The notes beneath the pieces are model-generated. The model saw nothing but the letters and a program-made list of their open reading frames with translations, did no database searches and was not told the origin of the DNA. A program made the position numbers and the translations under genes. From contig OY970201.1 in assembly GCA_963708245.1 (NCBI GenBank), positions 1,054,001-1,118,000 of the forward strand: DNA of 64,000 nucleotides, read 5' to 3'. This document shows, piece after piece, positions 16,449 to 26,709 of the stretch. This stretch comes from CAVYXK01 sp963708245. Its GTDB lineage: Bacteria; Pseudomonadota; Alphaproteobacteria; Acetobacterales; Acetobacteraceae. Positions within the stretch are counted from its first letter, which is position 1, and every line of letters starts with the position of its first letter.

Positions 16449-17095
16449 ATGGCTCTCCCCGGACGGCAGCCCGACGAGACCGACGCCGCGCTCGTCGAGG
16501 CGTTCCTGCGCGCCAATCCCACTTGGCTGGCCGACCATCCCGAGGTCTATCGTGTGCTGGCGCCTCCCAGTCGAGTGCATGGCGAGGCGCTGGCCGACCA
16601 CATGGCCGCCATGGTCCGTGCCGAGCGCCTGCACGCCGCGGCGATGGCAGCACGTGCCGACAGCGTGCTTGCGGCCGGACGTGCGGCCGCCGGCTTGGCC
16701 CAGCGGGTGCAGGCCGCGGTGCTGGCCCTGATCGCAGCGCACGAGCCGGCCGACTGCGTCACCAACGAATTCCCTGGGATACTGGCGATCGACGCTGCCG
16801 GGCTCTGCGCCGAGGGGCATGCCCCTGGCGCGCGCCTGCTCCCTGCCGGCTCGGTCGCTCGGCTGCTGGACGGCCGCGACGTGGCGTTCCGCGCCGATCC
16901 CGACGACGCGCTGCTGCTGCATGCCGAGGCGGCGCGACTCGCCCGGTACGACGCTCTGGTACGCGTGCCCTGGCGCGGGCCGCCGGCGCTGCTGTCCCTG
17001 GTCACGCGCGATCCCGCCTCGCTGGATCCGGCTCAGGGCGCCGGGGCGTTGGCCTTCCTGGGCCGGGCCGTTGGCGCCGCCCTCGGCCGCTCGCC

Positions 17096-17099
<4 letters not shown>
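16449..17099 (+). CDS. DUF484 family protein
   Basis: 216 aa. Begins with the family's helical FLRANPTWLADHPEVYRVLA, followed by an Ala-rich coiled segment and a GAF-like domain around residues 95-210. DUF484 genes usually sit immediately upstream of xerC, as here, where the stop overlaps the xerC ATG (ATGA). The biochemical role is unknown. It is 10 bases downstream of the transaldolase gene, so a tal-DUF484-xerC transcript is likely. Confidence 0.85.
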
Positions 17100-18069
<970 letters not shown>

Positions 18070-18094
<25 letters not shown>

Positions 18095-18502
18095 ATGGTC
18101 ACTGCCGACATCGCTACGTAAAGCATCACAATGCCCCAGCCGCCGATTTGCATCCACCAGGGGCTGACATGCTCTCCCATGAGCTCCTGATTGCTCGTCA
18201 GCAAAACCAGAAAGATCAGGTCCGGGACCAACAGCATCGCCGCGATGATCGACCCCCGTGACCGCCGACAGGCGCAACGACATTTCCTGGAAATTGTAGC
18301 CCACTGGGGCGAGCAGGAAGAGCAGCGGCAGGAACAGACTTATGCCGAACGTGGCGCCGGTCATGGTATAGCTGATCATGCCGCCGGCGTCATTGTTGGC
18401 GAGAAGCGATATGGCGCCCGGCCCAAGCAGGCCCCAAAGCAGCCAAAGTCTGCGCGAGGACCCCACCCGGTCTCCTGCCGTCTTCTCGCTAATGACGGTC
18501 AC
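18070..18502 (-). pseudogene. NRAMP-type metal ion transporter remnant
   Basis: From an ATG at 18502 the frame reads about 84 residues typical of an NRAMP N-terminus (WGLLGPGAISLLANNDAGGM and FLLAPVGYNFQEMSLRLSAV). At about 18255 the homology jumps frame and continues as AAMLLVPDLIFLVLLTSNQE and LMGEHVSPWWMQIGGWGIVM, the C-terminal region of the same family, ending at a TAA at 18070. The central six or more membrane segments are missing, so this is an internally deleted relic of a divalent-metal transporter of about 400 residues. Its tail overlaps xerC. Confidence 0.75.
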
Positions 18503-18677
18503 TTCGATAGATAGTCGGTTCTATCGCAGCGAGTTATCGCCTTTCGATATCTGGATACGCCATGTCGGGGCAAAACGTTCATGCAAAGCGTCGTCGAGTC
18601 GCGATAAAATTCATGTGATGTCGCCACGAAGATGCTTGGGTAAGCTCCACTACTGCAGATCAACGGTTCACCGCCTC

Positions 18678-19541
18678 TCACGCTACTCCATGAGTCCGGG
18701 AATACCCATTCGGGGACGGCGACTGCCATCCGGCAAGAGCACCATCCGTCGGGCGATAGATCTCGACCTTCAACGGGTAGCACTTGGCTGCGTCGTCAGA
18801 GTGGGTGGCGCCGCAATCGCCGCCCGGACAAGCCGAGAGTGCGGCCAGCAAATCGATCTCCGCGAAGAACTCGATGAAATCGCCGGGGCGGACAGGGCTT
18901 GCTTTCATGAAATACTGGTGGCTGTCGCGCGTGTACCCGGTGCACATGAACACGTTCATCACGTCGTGCACATGCAGCTCGGCTTGCAATAGCGGCATGT
19001 TCCGTTCCGCCGCGAGGGCGCGCGTCAGATTCGAGTGGCAGCAGTGATGATACTCGGTGCCCTTCAACAGAAGGTTTGTATAGGGATCGCATCGCGTGCC
19101 GATCACGTCGTGCACGCCAGCACCATCTTCATCCCATCCGTACCAGTCGAGCGTATCGTGGGTGATGGTCGCCATCGGACACAGACTGGGCAGAGTGCTC
19201 CATAGCCGATCGCCGGTACTGACATGGGTCGCGTGCAGCGCCCGCGTCTTGCCGCTGAAGAACCGCTCGGACAGGTCGTGTGCGTTCCAGAGGTTGAGGT
19301 CGCCGACCTGCGGACCCTCGACGCTGAGGATGCGGAAGAAGTGCCCTGCGGAGACGGTAAACGCTCTCGCGTCACGTGGCGGAACCATGAGCTCGGAGAC
19401 TTCTGTCAGTTCAGAGCGCGCTGCGTTGTAGAACGCGGCATCGAAAGGGGGCAGATGCTCGACCGAATAAACGATCACCGGCCTTGCCCTGCGCCGTGCC
19501 GTCGCGTCCGGCGGTGCCGTCGTATGGCTTGGTCGCATCAT
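18678..19541 (-). CDS. DUF1989 urea-carboxylase-associated family protein
   Basis: 287 aa. The family is recognised by HFFRILSVEGPQVGDLNLWN, FFSGKTRALHATHVSTGDRL and the Cys-rich DVIGTRCDPYTN, then YHHCCHSNLTRAL and NVFMCTGYT. Members accompany urea carboxylase/allophanate hydrolase loci and may bind a metal through the conserved Cys/His residues. No urea carboxylase gene is nearby in this window, so the context gives no role. GAGGCG lies about 6 bases before the ATG. It is followed downstream by the NRAMP remnant. Confidence 0.82.
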   Translation of the reverse strand: MMRPSHTTAPPDATARRRARPVIVYSVEHLPPFDAAFYNAARSELTEVSELMVPPRDARAFTVSAGHFFRILSVEGPQVGDLNLWNAHDLSERFFSGKTRALHATHVSTGDRLWSTLPSLCPMATITHDTLDWYGWDEDGAGVHDVIGTRCDPYTNLLLKGTEYHHCCHSNLTRALAAERNMPLLQAELHVHDVMNVFMCTGYTRDSHQYFMKASPVRPGDFIEFFAEIDLLAALSACPGGDCGATHSDDAAKCYPLKVEIYRPTDGALAGWQSPSPNGYSRTHGVA

Positions 19542-19662
19542 TGTTTCGCCTCTGCTAATGTGATTAAGGAACGAGAACCTAGCTCCTTTTGCCAGTCGGT
19601 CTCGTCCTGCGTTGCCAGCCCCTTAAAGAAGCCCTGCATGACGAGTTTGAAAGGACCCCGAC

Positions 19663-20616
19663 CTACTGGCCCGACACCTCGATGCGTGCCCAGCTCAAGT
19701 CCGGATCGAAGCGGTTGATCCGCGCGGCGACCTCTGCCGTGTTGGGTCCCAGGTCCTTCTGAAACACGACGTCATCCTGATTGACCTCGAAGCTCATGAT
19801 GCCCGAGGAGCCATAGGTGGCCGGCCAGGCAATCAGCGCAAACCCGCCGGTCATCCGCCCGGACTCGACGTAGGACTTCGCACCTTCCGTTGCATCCGGG
19901 CCCTGCGCCTTGAGGATTCGAAAGTAGTATCCCTGGTAGGGGATCGGCTTACCCCTGACGAGCTCGCCCGGATAACCCTCGTCGATCGCTGTCGCGACCA
20001 GCGGACCCAGCGGGCTTTCCGGCGCTCCGGCAGATGCTGGCCAATAGAGACCATCCTGACGTCCCGGCGTGCTGACCAGGTGTTCCGCATAGAACCCCGT
20101 ACCAGTCTCCTGCTTCATTCGCTCGAAATAGTCGTGTTGAGCGTCCACATAGGCGAGAGAGGTGCGGATGGCCGCGAGCTCGTTGCGGCCGATCCGACGG
20201 TCGATAATCTCCTGAGCTCCGGCCGGTGTATCGAAATGCCAGCGCCCGCCGCTTTCCACGATGGGGATCGGCATCGGCCAGTCATTGGGCCCCACATCGA
20301 GTGTTACCCGGTCAGCCCCGTCCTGCACGAGAGCATGCTTCTCGTCATAGTGCTCGACGAAACGGCTTTGTTGCTGCTGGTCGGCGTATCGATCACCGGA
20401 CGAGACCAGCTTTTCGCTGCCCGGTCCGAGGGCTGCTCGCAACGCCGCCAGATCGTGCGTGCGCGCCGCTGCAACCAACGCGCTCACTGCGTCATCGGCC
20501 GAGGCGAAGGTTGCCTGCGCGGACTGCGGCGCGGCATGCACGCCGTTCGTGACTGCAAGCCACGCAGCTAAAGAGATAGCCGCGCACCACCATGGTCGCC
20601 GTATCATGTGTCGCAT
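19663..20616 (-). CDS. DUF2950 exported protein
   Basis: 317 aa. Start at 20616 (MRHMIRRPWW), with AGGAG 7 bases upstream; the signal peptide ends near GVHA-AP at residues 25-28. The mature protein has DUF2950 features: TFASADDAVSALVAAAR, PDATEGAKSYV and the C-terminal GFALIAWPATYGSSGIMSF with FQKDLG. It lies 11 bases after the DUF3300 gene; the two families are very often neighbours and are presumed to work together in the envelope, but no activity is known. Confidence 0.85.
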   Translation of the reverse strand: MRHMIRRPWWCAAISLAAWLAVTNGVHAAPQSAQATFASADDAVSALVAAARTHDLAALRAALGPGSEKLVSSGDRYADQQQQSRFVEHYDEKHALVQDGADRVTLDVGPNDWPMPIPIVESGGRWHFDTPAGAQEIIDRRIGRNELAAIRTSLAYVDAQHDYFERMKQETGTGFYAEHLVSTPGRQDGLYWPASAGAPESPLGPLVATAIDEGYPGELVRGKPIPYQGYYFRILKAQGPDATEGAKSYVESGRMTGGFALIAWPATYGSSGIMSFEVNQDDVVFQKDLGPNTAEVAARINRFDPDLSWARIEVSGQ

Positions 20617-20626
20617 TGCCATTCTC

Positions 20627-22051
20627 CTAGCGTCGTCCGGCGACCCGACCGCCAGCGTGACCTCCACCTCCGCCGCCGGCACGGGCTCCACCGCCACCGC
20701 CCGCCGGCCGCTGCATCTGGCCGAACGACCGGCTCTGTGCGCCGCGTTGCCCAAATTGCCCCGCCTGCCGTCCCTCACTGACGCCACCAAAGGCGCCCGA
20801 TCCGCCCGGCCGGGTTGCTGCCGGCAACTGGCTCGGTCGGTTTGCTAATTGGCCGCCGCCAGGAGCACCCGTCGCCGCACCAGGTCGGTTCCCTGAATTC
20901 GGCCGGTTGGCCAATTGGCCCCCACCCGGAGCGTTCGTCGGCCCACCGGGTCGGTTCCCCGCCGGGAGCTGGTTGGGCCGGTTCCCCAAAGTCGGTGCTC
21001 CACCTGGGCGGTTCGCCAGTCCGCCCTGCGCGACGTTCCCAGGCGCCCCCGGGCGGGTGCCACCGCCCCCCACAGGACCGGCGGGACGGGTCGGCGGCCG
21101 GACAGCACTTCCCGGCACCGAGACCTGCTGGCGCCCGATCGCGCCCGCGGACAAGCCGTTCAAGCGCGCCGGGTTTCCCACCGGCCCACCCGGCGGACGT
21201 GTCAGCCCCGCTGGCCGCCCGCCCGGGCGGTTGGCTTGCCAGACATTTGAGTGGATCGCGGCTCGATTGACATTGATATTATTGTATCGATTCACGTTCA
21301 CATTGACATATCCGCCGCCCCAGGCGGGTCTTGCCCAGTTCCAAAGCCCCGCCGTGATGGCGACGCCGACGCCGAAGGCGAGCCCGGTCGCGAGTGCGGT
21401 GCCTAGGGCGTAGCCAGGCGGTGGCGGCAAATAGACCGGCGGATAGGCAGGATACGGCCACGCGCCGTACACCACGGTCGGATTGTAGCTGGGCACATAG
21501 ACGACATCCGGCTGCGCTGGATCGATGACGAGCATTTCCTGCTCAGTCCGCACCACCTGCTGGGGCGTCGATTGCAGGTTGCCATTCGCTTGCGCCTGCC
21601 GCCGGAGCCTTTGCACGGAATTCAGGACGTCCGCCTGTTGCTCTGCAAATGCGTAGCCGAGCTGCTGCATCCAATCGAGGTGGGCGTTCATCATCGCCAG
21701 CACCTCCGGGAACGGCACCAGTGACTTCACGCTCGGGTCCCACGGTTGCGGGTCCAGCGCCTTCGTCAGCGCATCACCGGACAGCCCTTTGTGCGCTGGG
21801 TCCTCGGCCCAGCGCTCCGCCTCGACAACCTGCAGCGGGAAGGTGGACGCCATCAGGATCTGCGTCAGCAGCGGATCCGGGTACAAAGCGATGGGCGCCA
21901 ATAGGGCGTCGAGCTGTTCCGGGTTGAAGCCTTGCGCGGCTTCCGCCGGCGCAGCGGCGGGCTGCGGCGTCGCCTGGGCCCATGCCAGCGCCGGTAACGA
22001 CGCGTGGAGAATGAGGCAGCAGGCAGCGAGCCGCGCAAAGCGTCCGCTCAA
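20627..22051 (-). CDS. DUF3300 exported protein with Pro/Gly repeat tail
   Basis: 474 aa from a TTG at 22051, chosen because GGAGGAG lies 5 bases upstream and the signal peptide LSGRFARLAACCLILHASLP (cleaved near AWA-QA) starts there; a longer frame to 22120 puts an Arg-rich extension before it. Residues 40-240 are DUF3300: LLAPIALYPDPLLTQILMAS, FPEVLAMMNAHLDWMQQLG, PDVVYVPSYNP. A hydrophobic GTALATGLAFGVGVAITAGL segment follows, then about 200 residues of Asn/Arg/Pro/Gly repeats around the unit GGGQLANRP and a Gly/Arg/His-rich end. Operon with DUF2950. Confidence 0.82.
   Translation of the reverse strand: MSGRFARLAACCLILHASLPALAWAQATPQPAAAPAEAAQGFNPEQLDALLAPIALYPDPLLTQILMASTFPLQVVEAERWAEDPAHKGLSGDALTKALDPQPWDPSVKSLVPFPEVLAMMNAHLDWMQQLGYAFAEQQADVLNSVQRLRRQAQANGNLQSTPQQVVRTEQEMLVIDPAQPDVVYVPSYNPTVVYGAWPYPAYPPVYLPPPPGYALGTALATGLAFGVGVAITAGLWNWARPAWGGGYVNVNVNRYNNINVNRAAIHSNVWQANRPGGRPAGLTRPPGGPVGNPARLNGLSAGAIGRQQVSVPGSAVRPPTRPAGPVGGGGTRPGAPGNVAQGGLANRPGGAPTLGNRPNQLPAGNRPGGPTNAPGGGQLANRPNSGNRPGAATGAPGGGQLANRPSQLPAATRPGGSGAFGGVSEGRQAGQFGQRGAQSRSFGQMQRPAGGGGGARAGGGGGGHAGGRVAGRR
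20845..21060. repeat. imperfect tandem coding repeats in DUF3300 gene
   Basis: The 3' part of the DUF3300 gene holds diverged tandem units. The words CCAATTGGCC / CTAATTGGCC, GGAGCACCCGTCG / GGAGCGTTCGTCG and GGTCGGTTCCC recur about 75-90 bases apart and encode GGGQLANRP..RPGG modules. Likely expanded by slippage. Confidence 0.6.
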
Positions 22052-22072
22052 GCCGCTCCTCCGCCTTCTATC

Positions 22073-22311
22073 CGTTGACCTTACCACAGGCCTGCTCCCA
22101 CAGTGACCGCCACAGATCAAGCCGCGCCTTTAGCGGATCGGGGCCGAGCATCACGCCCTGGTTCGTGAAATTCAACACACTGGCGGTCGCCGGATCGTAA
22201 ACCGGCTATTCGGGACCGTCGCCGCTGGTACCCTGCGCGCCGCCGCGGGCCCCGCACCACAAATCGGCGATGTCCTCCGTAGCGCCCGCTGGCTCCGCAT
22301 GGGGTGTGCCT
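22073..22311 (-). pseudogene. unidentified gene fragment with in-frame TAG
   Basis: Upstream of the DUF3300 start one minus-strand frame reads EPAGATEDIADLWCGARGGA... then a TAG, then VYDPATASVLNFTNQGVMLG and KARLDLWRSLWEQACGKVNG before a second TAG. Composition is protein-like on both sides of the first TAG, and changing that codon would give a continuous ~77-codon tail. I do not recognise the family. It may be the decayed 3' end of a gene once upstream of the DUF3300-DUF2950 pair. Confidence 0.35.
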
Positions 22312-22312
22312 T

Positions 22313-23506
22313 ATGCTCGTGAGCGCCAAGCGGCATCTATCGCGTACCGAGCAAGGAAACTCGGCAGGCAATGGGGACTCGACGGTGGAAGGTATGGCGG
22401 AGATCTTTGTCGCCTCCGGCGAGATGATCGCGTATCGGCTCTTCGACATCGCCTACGCGGTCAATCTCGATCGCGCGGAGGCAGCGCTAGGGCGGCGTCG
22501 CGGCGTTGGGGGTGTGCGCAAGCAACTGAACGCTACGCCGCCGAAGGCTGTGGCCTATGACGTCCCACCCCTGGTCCTGACACTGGATCCGGTGGCGCTG
22601 GCAATCAGTGGCGAGACGACTGACGCGACTGTCACCGTTCGACTCTACGATTTCGGCGTGCTCAGCCTTGCGCTTAGCATGGCGGTCAGCGATCTGAGCT
22701 GGACCGACTTCAGTGAGCGGCTGAATGGCTTCAACGCACTGATTGGCTCCGGCGTTGGCGAGCCCCTGTGGAGTGATCTGGCCGGACGGATCCGAACGGA
22801 ACTGGCGGATGCTCTGGTCCGGCCCGCTGTCTCAACTCTCGAAGAAGACTACATCATCGCACTGGTGCGATCTTTCGATCGCCCTATGACAGCGGTCGCA
22901 GTACAGGAACAGCTAGATCTGGTACCGCTGCTGTCCGGGGAGCGACGCCCGCTGTCGGCCGCTGCACGCCATGACCTGCTGCGCAATTGCTTCTCCTACT
23001 ATACAGACGACATGGTTGTATTGACGTGGGACCGTGCGTTCATATTCGAGCCGCGCCCGGATTCGGATGTCATCGACGTCCTCGAAGTGGCTAATGCCCA
23101 GCTTCTTGAAATGCGCTATTACGATGAATTGCTGGATGATGAGCTGCCGAGCATGTACGAACACGTACAGACCGCGCAGCGCGCCAGCCGGTTGGTATCT
23201 TCTCGCCGGTACGCCGGTCTTGCACGCCGTCTATACACGCTGGTGGCCGAAGTAACGGAACTTACCGAGAAGGTAGATAACGCACTACAGGTCACGGAAG
23301 ACGTCTATCTGGCGCGAGTTTACGCCGCTGCTCTCGAAGTCCTCCGCGTACGGCCGGTAAGGCTCGCGGTGGATCGCAAGCTTGCCATCATCCGAGACAC
23401 CTACACGGCGCTCTATGACGAAGCATCGGACGCGCGTGCCACACTTTTAGAGGTCGCCATTGTTGTTTTGATCATCGTCGAAATCGTCATCGCGGTTTGG
23501 CGTTAG
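22313..23506 (+). CDS. RMD1/DUF155 family membrane-anchored protein
   Basis: About 397 aa from the ATG at 22313; an ATG at 22394 (MAEIFVASGEM) is an equally plausible start, and a GTG at 22304 also exists. The core is the RMD1/DUF155 family: SFDRPMTAVAVQEQLDLVPL is upstream of the typical end region with ANAQLLEMRYYDELLDDEL, ARRLYTLVAEVTELTEKVDN and VYLARVYAAALEVLR. The last 20 residues (LLEVAIVVLIIVEIVIAVWR) form one membrane anchor. Yeast RMD1 relatives are mitochondrial or cytoplasmic; the bacterial function is unknown. The 3' end overlaps the convergent monooxygenase gene by 20 bp. Confidence 0.8.
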   Translation: MLVSAKRHLSRTEQGNSAGNGDSTVEGMAEIFVASGEMIAYRLFDIAYAVNLDRAEAALGRRRGVGGVRKQLNATPPKAVAYDVPPLVLTLDPVALAISGETTDATVTVRLYDFGVLSLALSMAVSDLSWTDFSERLNGFNALIGSGVGEPLWSDLAGRIRTELADALVRPAVSTLEEDYIIALVRSFDRPMTAVAVQEQLDLVPLLSGERRPLSAAARHDLLRNCFSYYTDDMVVLTWDRAFIFEPRPDSDVIDVLEVANAQLLEMRYYDELLDDELPSMYEHVQTAQRASRLVSSRRYAGLARRLYTLVAEVTELTEKVDNALQVTEDVYLARVYAAALEVLRVRPVRLAVDRKLAIIRDTYTALYDEASDARATLLEVAIVVLIIVEIVIAVWR

Positions 23507-24875
23507 TTGCCGCTTTTTGACGGACGTCGCGCCACCATCCCCGCACCGGATGCGGCAGGCCCAAATTCTCCCGCAGCGTCGTGCCGCTATAGTCCCGGTG
23601 GAATACGCCACGACGCTGCAGCTCCGGCACCACGAAGCGGACGAAATCCTCGAATGTGCCGGGCGTGTGGGTACCGCCGACCACGTAGCCGTCGCAGGCA
23701 TGCTCGACGAACCACTGCTCCATCCGGTCAGCGATCTCCTTCGGGCCACCAACGATCGCCTCGCGCGGGCGACCGCGACGGGTGATCTCCAGGAAATCCC
23801 GCGGCGTGGGATGCGGATTGGTCCGCACCACGCGGTCGCGCATCGCCTGCATTCCGCTCATGCTGGCGAGCTCGTCCTCGGTGAAAGGCTCGTCCAGGCC
23901 CTTTTTCGCGAAATCGAAGTTCAACGCCTCTGAGAGAAGGCTAAGACCGTCCACTTCACGATAGCCGCGGTCGATGACCGCCATCTTGTCCTCGGCTTCC
24001 GCTCGCGTGGCTGCGGCGACCGGGTAGAGGATCGTGTTCAGTGTCACCAGCTCGGGGTCGCGCCCGAGGCGGGCGACATCGTCCTTCATGGCGGCGTATT
24101 CGCGTTTCGCCGAAGCCAGATCCGGATACGCGACGAACACCGTCTCCGCCCACCGCGCCGCGAAGCGCTTCCCACGACCACTCGATCCCGCCTGGATCAG
24201 CACCGGATGGCCCTGGGCGGAGCGCGGCACGGTGAACGGTCCGCGCGAGCGGAAAAAGCGGCCAGCATGGTCCAGCCGGTGCACCTTGTCGGGATGGGCG
24301 AACAGCCCGACCGCTTTGTCGATTACCAATGCGTCGTCTTCCCAACCGTCCCAGTGGCCGAGCACCACCTCCATGAACTCATCGGCGCGGTCGTAGCGGA
24401 GGTCGTGCTCCATATGCTGCGCGAGGCCCATATTGGCGGCCTCGCCGTCGTTCACTGAGGTGACGATGTTCCACGCAGCCCGCCCGCCGGTCATTAGATC
24501 GACGGTGGCGAACACGCGCGCGACGTGGAACGGCTCGTAATAGGTGGTGGAGTAGGTGGAGCCGAGACCAAGCCGCTCGGTCTTCGCCGCCATCGCCATC
24601 AGCACCGTGACCGGGTCCATCTTCACGCAGCGAATGCCGTTGGCGACGGTATGGGCGTGGTCGCCGCCCAGCATGTCGGGCATGGCGAGCCGGTCGTCGA
24701 AGAATGCAAGCTGGAATTTTCCAGCTTCCAGGATGCGGCCGATCGTCTGGAAATAGTCGGCGGCCAGGAAATCGGTGCGCGACTTGGGGTGGCGCCAGGA
24801 ACTGGCCAGCGTGGTGCAGTTCTGCGCCTGGAGGAAACCGACGAGGGTCATCTGGCGGTTTTGTTTCGTAGGCAC
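23487..24875 (-). CDS. NtaA/SnaA/DmoA-family FMN-dependent monooxygenase
   Basis: 462 aa. Flavin-dependent luciferase-like TIM barrel of the nitrilotriacetate monooxygenase family: SSWRHPKSRTDFLAADYFQT, FFDDRLAMPD, TERLGLGSTYSTTYYEP, GRAAWNIVTSVN and HPVLIQAGSSGRGKRFAARW. It uses FMNH2 supplied by a separate reductase; substrates range from chelators to sulfur compounds, so none is assigned. The GTG at 24875 lies 3 bases after a GGAGGGGG that belongs to a dispersed palindromic repeat; an in-frame ATG at 24851 is the alternative start. Confidence 0.87.
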   Translation of the reverse strand: MPTKQNRQMTLVGFLQAQNCTTLASSWRHPKSRTDFLAADYFQTIGRILEAGKFQLAFFDDRLAMPDMLGGDHAHTVANGIRCVKMDPVTVLMAMAAKTERLGLGSTYSTTYYEPFHVARVFATVDLMTGGRAAWNIVTSVNDGEAANMGLAQHMEHDLRYDRADEFMEVVLGHWDGWEDDALVIDKAVGLFAHPDKVHRLDHAGRFFRSRGPFTVPRSAQGHPVLIQAGSSGRGKRFAARWAETVFVAYPDLASAKREYAAMKDDVARLGRDPELVTLNTILYPVAAATRAEAEDKMAVIDRGYREVDGLSLLSEALNFDFAKKGLDEPFTEDELASMSGMQAMRDRVVRTNPHPTPRDFLEITRRGRPREAIVGGPKEIADRMEQWFVEHACDGYVVGGTHTPGTFEDFVRFVVPELQRRGVFHRDYSGTTLRENLGLPHPVRGWWRDVRQKAATNAKPR

Positions 24876-24877
24876 GG

Positions 24878-24914
24878 CCCCCTCCCCTGTCCCCCTCCCG
24901 CAAGGGGAGGGGGA
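24878..24914. repeat. palindromic repeat upstream of monooxygenase gene
   Basis: Best intergenic copy of the dispersed repeat: CCCCCTCCCCTGT followed by the hairpin CCCCCTCCC-GCAA-GGGGAGGGGGA. Almost identical to the copy inside priA (15319-15355). On the minus strand its purine arm lies where the ribosome binding site of the monooxygenase gene should be. Confidence 0.8.
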
Positions 24915-24984
24915 CCGTGCTTCCGCCCTGCTGCGCGGGCAGGTACGCTAGGCGAAGCCTTTGTACCCGGCAAGGAATGCTGCG

Positions 24985-26613
24985 ATGTCGATATTCGAGC
25001 ATGACCTCGACCGCACGCCGGCGAATTTCGTGCCGCTCTCGCCGGTCTCGTTCCTGGCGCGCGCCGCGCGGGTCTATCCGAGCCGCATCGCGGTCGTGCA
25101 TGGCGAGCGTCGGATTACGTATACCGAGTTCTCGGAACGTGCCCGCCGGCTGGCCAGTGCGCTGGCCGGACTTGGGGCGGGCAAGGGCGATACGGTCGCG
25201 GTCATCGCGCCCAATATCCCTGCGCTGCTCGAGGCGCATTACGCGGTGCCGATGCTGGGAGCGGTGCTCTGCCCGATTAACACACGGCTCGATGCGGCGG
25301 CGATCGCCTTCATCCTGCAGCACGGCGAGGCGAAGGCGCTGCTGGTAGATCGCGAACTGAACCCGGTGGTGGCGCGGGCGCTGGCCCTGCTGCCCGCGCG
25401 CCCGCCGGTGATTGAGATCGACGATCCGGCGGCTGGGGGCGAAGAGCGTATCAGCGAGATCGAGTACGAAGCGTTCCTGGCCTCCGGCGATCCAGCGCAT
25501 CCCGTGCGGCTGCCAGACGACGAGTGGCAGGCGATTTCACTCAACTACACCTCGGGCACCACGGGCGATCCGAAGGGCGTGGTGCTGCACCATCGCGGCG
25601 CGTACCTCAATGCCGCCGCCAACGCACTCGCCTTCGAGCTATCACCGCGCAGCGTCTACCTCTGGACGCTGCCGATGTTTCACTGCAACGGCTGGACTTA
25701 TACCTGGGCGGTGACCTTGGCGGGCGGAACGCATGTCTGCCTGCGACGGGTCGAACCGGCCGCGGTCTTCGCGGCGGTCGCCGAGCATCGCGTGACACAT
25801 ATGTGTGCCGCACCGGTGGTGCTGACCATGCTGATCCATGCGCCGGAGAACGCCAAGCGCCGCTTTCCGCAGACCGTGCGGATCGCGACCGGCGGTGCGG
25901 CACCGCCGTCCGCGGTTATCGCGGCGATGGAGGCGATGGGCTTCGCGGTGACCCATCTGTATGGGCTGACTGAAAGCTACGGCCCGGCGGCGATCTGCCA
26001 GTGGCAACCGGGGCTGGATGACATGCCCGTCGAGCGGAAGGCGGCATTCATGGGCCGCCAGGGCGTCGGCCATCCGCTGTTGGAGGAAGCGGCGGTGCTC
26101 GATCCCGAGACGCTGGCGCCGGTGCCCGCCGACGGGACGACCGTGGGTGAACTGATGCTGCGCTCCAACACCATCATGATGGGATATCTGAAGAACCCAT
26201 CGGCGACCTCCCGCGCCTTTGCCGGCGGGTGGTTCCATACGGGCGATCTTGGGGTGATGCACCCGGACAATTACGTGGAGATCAAGGACCGGGCCAAGGA
26301 CATCATTATTTCGGGCGGCGAGAACATCAGCTCGCTGGAAGTAGAGGAAGTTCTTTACCGCCATCCCGAGATTATGGAGGCTGCGGTCGTTGCTCATCCC
26401 GATGAGTATTGGGGCGAGACGCCGCATGCGTTCGTTACGCTGAAGCCCGGCTCGCCCGAGATCTCGCCAGCGGACGTTATTGCCTGGTGCCGTACGCATC
26501 TCGCGCATTTCAAATGCCCGCGGCACGTCACCTTCGGGCCGTTGCCGAAGACCTCGACCGGCAAGATCCAGAAATTCGAGCTGAGGCGCCGGGCGGCAGA
26601 GGCCCCGGTCTGA
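24985..26613 (+). CDS. acyl-CoA synthetase (AMP-binding, long/medium chain)
   Basis: 542 aa starting at MSIFEHDLDRTPANFVPLSP with AAGGA 8 bases upstream. ANL-superfamily motifs: A3 YTSGTTGDPKGVVLHH, A5 YGLTESYGPA, A7 TGDLGVMHPDNYVEIKDRAK, A8 DIIISGGENISSLE and the catalytic lysine in KTSTGKIQKFELR. This subgroup (similar to DmdB-like and plant AAE-type enzymes) activates fatty or aryl carboxylates to CoA thioesters; the chain preference cannot be read. It is divergent from the monooxygenase gene with the palindromic repeat between them. Confidence 0.9.
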   Translation: MSIFEHDLDRTPANFVPLSPVSFLARAARVYPSRIAVVHGERRITYTEFSERARRLASALAGLGAGKGDTVAVIAPNIPALLEAHYAVPMLGAVLCPINTRLDAAAIAFILQHGEAKALLVDRELNPVVARALALLPARPPVIEIDDPAAGGEERISEIEYEAFLASGDPAHPVRLPDDEWQAISLNYTSGTTGDPKGVVLHHRGAYLNAAANALAFELSPRSVYLWTLPMFHCNGWTYTWAVTLAGGTHVCLRRVEPAAVFAAVAEHRVTHMCAAPVVLTMLIHAPENAKRRFPQTVRIATGGAAPPSAVIAAMEAMGFAVTHLYGLTESYGPAAICQWQPGLDDMPVERKAAFMGRQGVGHPLLEEAAVLDPETLAPVPADGTTVGELMLRSNTIMMGYLKNPSATSRAFAGGWFHTGDLGVMHPDNYVEIKDRAKDIIISGGENISSLEVEEVLYRHPEIMEAAVVAHPDEYWGETPHAFVTLKPGSPEISPADVIAWCRTHLAHFKCPRHVTFGPLPKTSTGKIQKFELRRRAAEAPV

Positions 26614-26709
26614 CCTGGACCGGGTCGGGACCCCAGGGGTTGCATTCCCAGTCCAGACTCAGCAACATCCCCAGTGCCGGGTGGCCCACGATAATGGGGG
26701 TATGAACAA

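Noticed and set aside
26614..26709. Possible tRNA or small RNA between the acyl-CoA synthetase and rlpA genes
   Set aside because: Some GC-rich pairing is visible, but no cloverleaf, T-loop GTTCRA or anticodon arm could be built.
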